Shown here one piece after another: positions 60,146 through 64,000 of a stretch of 64,000 bases of DNA. The DNA is taken from NCBI RefSeq assembly GCF_011090165.1, contig NZ_JAADJT010000021.1, forward strand, positions 1 to 64,000, in the 5' to 3' direction. Source of the stretch: Duganella aceris (GTDB lineage Bacteria > Pseudomonadota > Gammaproteobacteria > Burkholderiales > Burkholderiaceae_D). Position 1 is the first letter of the stretch. The number at the start of each line of letters is the position of its first letter. The notes below the pieces were generated by a model, which was given only the letters and a program-made list of their open reading frames with translations, was not told the DNA's origin and ran no database searches. The translations under genes were made by a program, and so were the position numbers.

Positions 60146-61200
60146 ACCCGCCAGGCGCCGTCGTGGTAGACCTGCTGGTCGTCGAGGTAGACTGCTTCGG
60201 TGACCGCGAACACGTCGACGTGGTAGCGCGCGTCCTTGCGCTTGAATTGCGGCTTGGCGTAGACGCCGTGCTTGGCGCCCAGCGACAGGTGGATGCCGCA
60301 CATGCGCTCGAAGGTGCCGATGTCGTTCACCATGCAGTCGCGCGAGAAGGCGCGGTTCATGCCGAAGCCCAGCTCGCGCAGCCACACTTCGCCTTCGTGC
60401 GCGCGGATGATGGCCAGCATGTTGTCGAATTCCGGCGTGGCGTTCTCCGCGCCGACCACGCGGCCTTTTTCCACGATCAGCGTCACCGGCGTTTCCGGCT
60501 TGTTGACCATGAAGGCGGTGTCGCCGAAGACGAAGATCCGCACCCGCCCGTTGACCGCCTCCAGGTCGCGCGCCTCGGTGAACACTTCGCCCAGCGGGAA
60601 CTGGCCGCCGATGTTGTTCATGCCGCTGTAGTCGCCGATATTCAGCTTGGCCGATTCGAACGGCGAGCCGAACACCAGCCGCTCGCCGGCGCCGCTGTCG
60701 ACCACGCCGTGCTGCGCGGCGTCGATGCGCGCCTTCAGCGCGTGGCCGACGCCGCGATAGTAGGCCGGGTCGTAGGCCAGCGAGGCGATGTAGTGCAGTC
60801 CCTGCTCGCCCGGCATGCGCGACAGGTGCACGTGCTCGATCACCTTCAGGCCGCGCTTGAACAATTCGATGCGGATGCGGAAGGCTTCGAGCCGGAAGCT
60901 GGTCGACTGGATCAGCACCACCAGGTCGTCCGCCTGCATGCGGGCGAAGGCGGCCAGCACGTGGTCCGGCGTGACGGCGTCGAAGTCGACGAACTGCGCG
61001 TCCGGCACCACGCGGCGGTAAGCTTCGGTCAGCGCGCGGTTCAAGTCGGTGCGGGTGTCGTAGACGATCAGCGCGGCGTGCGGGGCGCGGTGTTCGATGG
61101 CGATGGCCAACGTGTCGCGCAGGTTGCGCTCGGCGCGGTCGACGGCGGCTTCGGGAATGTCGCCGAATCGGGACGGGGCGGGGGAGGGGATGGACGTCAT
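60142..61200 (-). CDS. Aminopeptidase T (M29)-like protein
   Basis: A 352-residue soluble protein. The fold markers resemble M29 metallopeptidases (AmpS/PepT-like leucyl aminopeptidase): IVYDTRTDLNRALTEAYR, NIGDYSGMNNIGGQFPLGEVFTE (Glu expected as metal ligand), ELGFGMNRAFSRDCMVNDIGTFERMCGIHLSLG and YHVDVFAVTEAVYLDD. Related proteins also include NicX-like dioxygenases of nicotinate degradation, which share this fold, so peptidase activity is not certain. The Met at 61200 was preferred; a frame extending to 61281 adds residues with no domain. It is convergent with the LysR gene. Confidence 0.7.
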   Translation of the reverse strand: MTSIPSPAPSRFGDIPEAAVDRAERNLRDTLAIAIEHRAPHAALIVYDTRTDLNRALTEAYRRVVPDAQFVDFDAVTPDHVLAAFARMQADDLVVLIQSTSFRLEAFRIRIELFKRGLKVIEHVHLSRMPGEQGLHYIASLAYDPAYYRGVGHALKARIDAAQHGVVDSGAGERLVFGSPFESAKLNIGDYSGMNNIGGQFPLGEVFTEARDLEAVNGRVRIFVFGDTAFMVNKPETPVTLIVEKGRVVGAENATPEFDNMLAIIRAHEGEVWLRELGFGMNRAFSRDCMVNDIGTFERMCGIHLSLGAKHGVYAKPQFKRKDARYHVDVFAVTEAVYLDDQQVYHDGAWRV

Positions 61201-61326
61201 GGCGCTGTGCAGGAAGGAACAGCCCGCATTATACGGTCCTCTATTCTCCTTGTATTGGGGAGGGGAGCGATATAGAATCACAAATATAGCCTAGCAGCAA
61301 CTCCGGCGATAACAACAGGAAGCGTG

Positions 61327-61773
61327 ATGAGCGTAATAATGGGACAGGATTTGCCGCAGGAGCGACCGGATTCCTCGGGCCGCGCTGCGTTGTTTGTGCC
61401 GACGGCCGCCATCAAGGAGGATGTGCTGGAGACCGTGCGCAAGGGCTCGGCCATCGTCGGTTTCGGTAATCACGATCGGACCTTGACCATTTACTACGAA
61501 AGCAACCGTTTCAACGAACCCAATCTGCTCAAGTGGGAGCAGAAGGCGCGCAAGGCCTTCGAGCGCCTGGCGGAAAATCTGCCGACGGTCTCCAAGATGA
61601 TCAGCAAGCCGGAAAACTTCGAGCAGGTGGGCTATATCAGCAGCAAGGGCATCCTGATCCGCCGCATGGAAAAGCTGATGAACTGGCTGGAGGCCTCCGA
61701 CGCGCTGGACGGGGCGCCGGCTTCGGAAAACGTGGTGTTCACGCCACCACCGCCGCCCAAGAAGATCACCTGA
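61327..61773 (+). CDS. Protein of unknown function (148 residues)
   Basis: A soluble 148-residue protein, mixed alpha/beta, with segments AIVGFGNHDRTLTIYYESNRFNEPNLLKWEQKARKAFERL and VGYISSKGILIRRMEKLMNWLE, and a Pro-rich tail PPPPPKK. There is no signal peptide or membrane part. AGGAAG lies six bases before the ATG at 61327; the adjacent GTG at 61324 is a less likely start. No family was recognised. It may be the first gene of a pair with the lipoprotein 68 bp downstream. Confidence 0.65.
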   Translation: MSVIMGQDLPQERPDSSGRAALFVPTAAIKEDVLETVRKGSAIVGFGNHDRTLTIYYESNRFNEPNLLKWEQKARKAFERLAENLPTVSKMISKPENFEQVGYISSKGILIRRMEKLMNWLEASDALDGAPASENVVFTPPPPPKKIT

Positions 61774-61841
61774 GACGTGCGCTCCCGGCGCCCGGCTCGT
61801 TGTATGCTGTTGGAAATATTTCATTCCTTGAGGAGATGATG

Positions 61842-62180
61842 ATGACCGTGCATACGATGACCCGCGCCGCCGCCGCGCTGATGCTGCTGGCGCTGCTGGG
61901 CGCCTGCCACAAGGACGATCCGGGCGAGGCCGGCCCGGCCGAACGCGCCGGCCGCAAGCTCGACCAGGCCACCGACAAGGCCGGCCGTCAGCTGACCGAC
62001 GCCGCGCATGAGGCCAACCAGCAGATCACCGACGCCGCCAAGGAAACCAGCCAGAAGATCGACCAGGCCACCAACGCCGCCGGCGACAAGCTGAACCAGG
62101 CCACCGAGACCGCCGGCAAGAAGCTGGAAGAGGCGGGAGAGAAGATGCAGGCCAAGGCCAAGGAACGCGAGGCCAAGTAG
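61842..62180 (+). CDS. Small lipoprotein with 11-residue amphipathic repeats
   Basis: A 112-residue lipoprotein precursor. The signal peptide ends in the lipobox LLGAC (Cys in LLGACHKDDPG). The mature part is one long helix made of 11-residue units such as ATDKAGRQLTD, AAHEANQQITD, AAKETSQKIDQ, ATNAAGDKLNQ and ATETAGKKLEE. This periodicity is that of LEA-like or apolipoprotein-like helices, which fit a surface-associated role in stress. Three ATG codons stand in a row (61836, 61839, 61842); AGGAG at 61831-61835 favours the third at six bases spacing. It is convergent with the GGDEF gene, with a hairpin between. Confidence 0.75.
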   Translation: MTVHTMTRAAAALMLLALLGACHKDDPGEAGPAERAGRKLDQATDKAGRQLTDAAHEANQQITDAAKETSQKIDQATNAAGDKLNQATETAGKKLEEAGEKMQAKAKEREAK

Positions 62181-62185
62181 CCGCA

Positions 62186-62213
62186 CGTCATTCCCGCCTG
62201 CGCGGGAACGACG
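62186..62213. repeat. REP-like hairpin (GTCATTCCCGC type) between convergent genes
   Basis: CGTCATTCCCGC (62186-62197) pairs with GCGGGAACGACG (62202-62213) around a 4-base loop, with one G-T wobble. This sequence type, which reads VPAQAGMT when translated, is a widespread dispersed hairpin in betaproteobacterial genomes. It lies between the lipoprotein gene and the convergent GGDEF gene and could also act as a bidirectional attenuator, though it lacks a T tract. Confidence 0.65.
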
Positions 62214-62214
62214 T

Positions 62215-64000
62215 TCAGTGGCCGGTCTTGGCGTGCTTGATCGAGACCACGTTGCTGTGCTCGGACGGCGACGCCGGCGGCGTGCCGGGCGGCCCGCCCA
62301 GCACCACGCTCAAATCCACGTAGCCGGCGCGCCAGGCGCGCTCCAGGTCCTGCTCGATCACTTCCATCGAGGTCAGATGGAAGTTCTCGAAGCCGCGCAC
62401 GCCGTAGGCGCGGTTGCGGCCGTGGGCCTTGGCCAGGTACAGCGCCATATCGACCAGGTTGACCGCACGCTCCCATGGCAGCGGCACGTCGCCCGGCGCC
62501 AGCGGGAACGGCGCGAAGCCGACCGAGACGTTGACCGAAATATCATGCTCCTGATAGCGGATCGCCTGCGACGAAATCCCGGTCAGGATGCGGCGCGCGA
62601 TCTCGTCGACGCCGTGGCGCGGGATCGCCGGCAGGAAGGCGAGGAACTCCTCGCCGCCCCAGCGCACGATCATGTCGGTCTCGCGCAGCGCCACCCGCAG
62701 GTTCTCGGCGATCATCTTCAGCACCGCGTCGCCGGCGGCGTGGCCGTAGGTATCGTTGATGTTCTTGAAGTGGTCGACGTCGAGCAGGAACAGCGCGCCG
62801 ACGATATCGTCGCGGTGATGCGCGCGCTTCTCCAGCTCCGGCTTCTGCCCGGCCGCCGTGTTCAGGCCGCGCATGTAGTCCTGGAAGTGGCGGCGGTTGT
62901 ACAGCGACGTCAATGGATCGAGCGTGGACTGCGCCTTGAGCTCCATGTTCTTCACTTCCAGCTGGGCGTTGGCGTGCCGCACCTTGCGGTACAACAGCCC
63001 GACCACCATCGACGCCAGCGCGAACACCAGTGCCAGCAGCCACCACACGCGCTGCTGAAGGCGGCGGTTGTCGATCTCCGCGCCCTTGACCTGGTTTTCG
63101 CGGCTGAGCAGTTCGATCTGGCGCTGGCGCTTCTCCGACTCGTATTTTTCCTGCAGCTCCAGCACCGACTGGCGGCGCTGGGTTTCGAACAATTCGTTCG
63201 ACAGCGCGCGCTCGCGGTGATAGGCCGACACCGCGCCGGACAGGTCGCCGGCGCGCTCCAGCGCCTCGCCGTATTCGCGCAGCGCCGCCTGCAGGTCAGG
63301 CTTGTTGTTCTCCTGCTCGTAGCGCGCCAGACCGGCCTCGTACTGTTTCTTGCCCTCGGCGATGCGGCCCATGCCCAGGTAGGCCTGGCCCATGTTGGCG
63401 CGCGCCGCCGCCTCGGCCGATTTATCCTGCGTCGCCAGGCTCGATCGCAGCGCCTCGGCCGCGTACTGCGCGGCGCGCGGGAAGTCGTGCTGCTTCAGGT
63501 TGATGTCGGCCAGGTTGACCAGCGTGATGCCGACCATGCGCTCGGCGCCCATCTTGCGCTCCAGCTCCAGGCTTTGCAGCAGCGCGCGCATGGCGCGCTT
63601 CGGCTGGCCGGAGTCGATGGCCAGGCCGTACTCGGTGTTCTTGGCCATCGCCATGCGGCCGGGGGATTTGATCTTCCCGGTTTCGGCCAGCAGCTCGTCG
63701 AGCGCGGCGGAAGCCTTGTCGTACTCGCGCATCTGGGTATAGAGCTTGCTCAGCGCGTTGAGCGCGGCCAGCAGGCTGACCGGGTCGTCGGTGGCCGGGC
63801 GCGCCATGTCGACCGCCTGCTGCAGCTTGGTCAGCGCCTGCGGGAAGTTGGCCTGCTCGGCATAGGTCTGGCCGGCGGTGATGGTGGCCTGCACCCGCAG
63901 CGCGGCGTCGCTGGTGGACATCGCCAGCTTCTCGGCCTCGAACGCCAGCTGGTGCGCGGCCTTGACGTCGGCCTGCGCGAACAGCACATAGACCTTGGTC
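62215..64000 (-). CDS. TPR-containing GGDEF diguanylate cyclase (5' end outside window)
   Basis: The visible part is 594 residues and the frame continues past the right edge. The N-terminal two-thirds consists of TPR-like repeats (for example RAAQYAAEALRSSLATQDKSAEAAARANMGQAYLGMGR), then a coiled coil (SVLELQEKYESEKRQRQIELL), one transmembrane helix (about 160 residues before GGDEF, WWLLALVFALASMVVGLLYRK), and a GGDEF domain. The active motif is intact (VRWGGEEFLAFL) and the inhibitory I-site RETD lies five residues before it, so c-di-GMP synthesis with product inhibition is expected. The C-terminus has a Pro/Ser tail. TPR-GGDEF proteins sense unknown signals in the periplasm. Confidence 0.9.
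   Translation of the reverse strand, partial: TKVYVLFAQADVKAAHQLAFEAEKLAMSTSDAALRVQATITAGQTYAEQANFPQALTKLQQAVDMARPATDDPVSLLAALNALSKLYTQMREYDKASAALDELLAETGKIKSPGRMAMAKNTEYGLAIDSGQPKRAMRALLQSLELERKMGAERMVGITLVNLADINLKQHDFPRAAQYAAEALRSSLATQDKSAEAAARANMGQAYLGMGRIAEGKKQYEAGLARYEQENNKPDLQAALREYGEALERAGDLSGAVSAYHRERALSNELFETQRRQSVLELQEKYESEKRQRQIELLSRENQVKGAEIDNRRLQQRVWWLLALVFALASMVVGLLYRKVRHANAQLEVKNMELKAQSTLDPLTSLYNRRHFQDYMRGLNTAAGQKPELEKRAHHRDDIVGALFLLDVDHFKNINDTYGHAAGDAVLKMIAENLRVALRETDMIVRWGGEEFLAFLPAIPRHGVDEIARRILTGISSQAIRYQEHDISVNVSVGFAPFPLAPGDVPLPWERAVNLVDMALYLAKAHGRNRAYGVRGFENFHLTSMEVIEQDLERAWRAGYVDLSVVLGGPPGTPPASPSEHSNVVSIKHAKTGH

Overview
The window is a GC-rich chromosomal segment, probably from a betaproteobacterium of the Oxalobacteraceae (Massilia/Duganella/Telluria type). 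The placement rests on a general impression: dense GC-rich coding, many orphan sensor kinases and one-component regulators, an Oar-like TonB receptor, a propeller-type sensor, a bacteriophytochrome with heme oxygenase, and a short GTCATTCCCGC-type hairpin repeat. No rRNA, tRNA, CRISPR array or phage block was seen. The only clear mobile element is the right end of an IS3-family insertion sequence at the left edge; the first 2.3 kb also look less GC-rich than the rest.

Layout: 1-2.3 kb holds the IS end, a small secreted protein and an AI-2E-family permease. 2.4-5.1 kb holds a GAF histidine kinase/response regulator pair divergent from a LysR regulator. 5.3-8.3 kb is a large TonB-dependent receptor. 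8.4-13.2 kb is a winged-helix/NTPase regulator convergent with an old-yellow-enzyme reductase. 13.3-19 kb holds a solute-binding protein, a tiny protein, an orphan response regulator, MsrA, a JmjC-like cupin protein, a DUF1275 permease, TetR and GNAT. 19-32.7 kb is a signalling island: propeller/degenerate-GGDEF protein, hybrid kinase with HPt plus HD-GYP regulator, bacteriophytochrome plus response regulator, REC-kinase-REC protein and heme oxygenase. 32.6-37.2 kb holds two periplasmic binding proteins, a perfect 47-bp-arm palindrome and an extreme Ala/Gln-rich protein. 37.3-40.2 kb is an ElaB-like protein and a large-subunit catalase. 40.3-51.4 kb holds two tripartite efflux systems facing each other, MFS type on plus and RND type on minus, with a GyrI-like protein between them. 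51.7-57.4 kb has a REC-kinase, an OhrR-like MarR regulator with a 2OG-Fe oxygenase, and an HD-GYP/CHASE-kinase pair. 57.4-64 kb has a PhyH/TIM-barrel operon with divergent LysR, an M29-like peptidase, two small proteins and a TPR-GGDEF protein running off the right edge.

The genes mainly serve sensing, c-di-GMP turnover (one active GGDEF, one degenerate GGDEF, two HD-GYP) and defence against toxic and oxidising compounds (two pumps, catalase, MsrA, NemA-like reductase, OhrR-like regulator).

The less expected signals are non-coding or repeat-based. TTAACC half-sites with exact 10-bp phasing occur at three places around the LysR, winged-helix regulator and reductase genes. Three unrelated proteins carry large in-frame Ala-rich tandem-repeat tracts. 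A perfect 47-bp inverted repeat abuts a stop codon. An OhrR-type promoter appears leaderless, with a palindrome in its spacer. All functions are inferred by reading; no database search was run.
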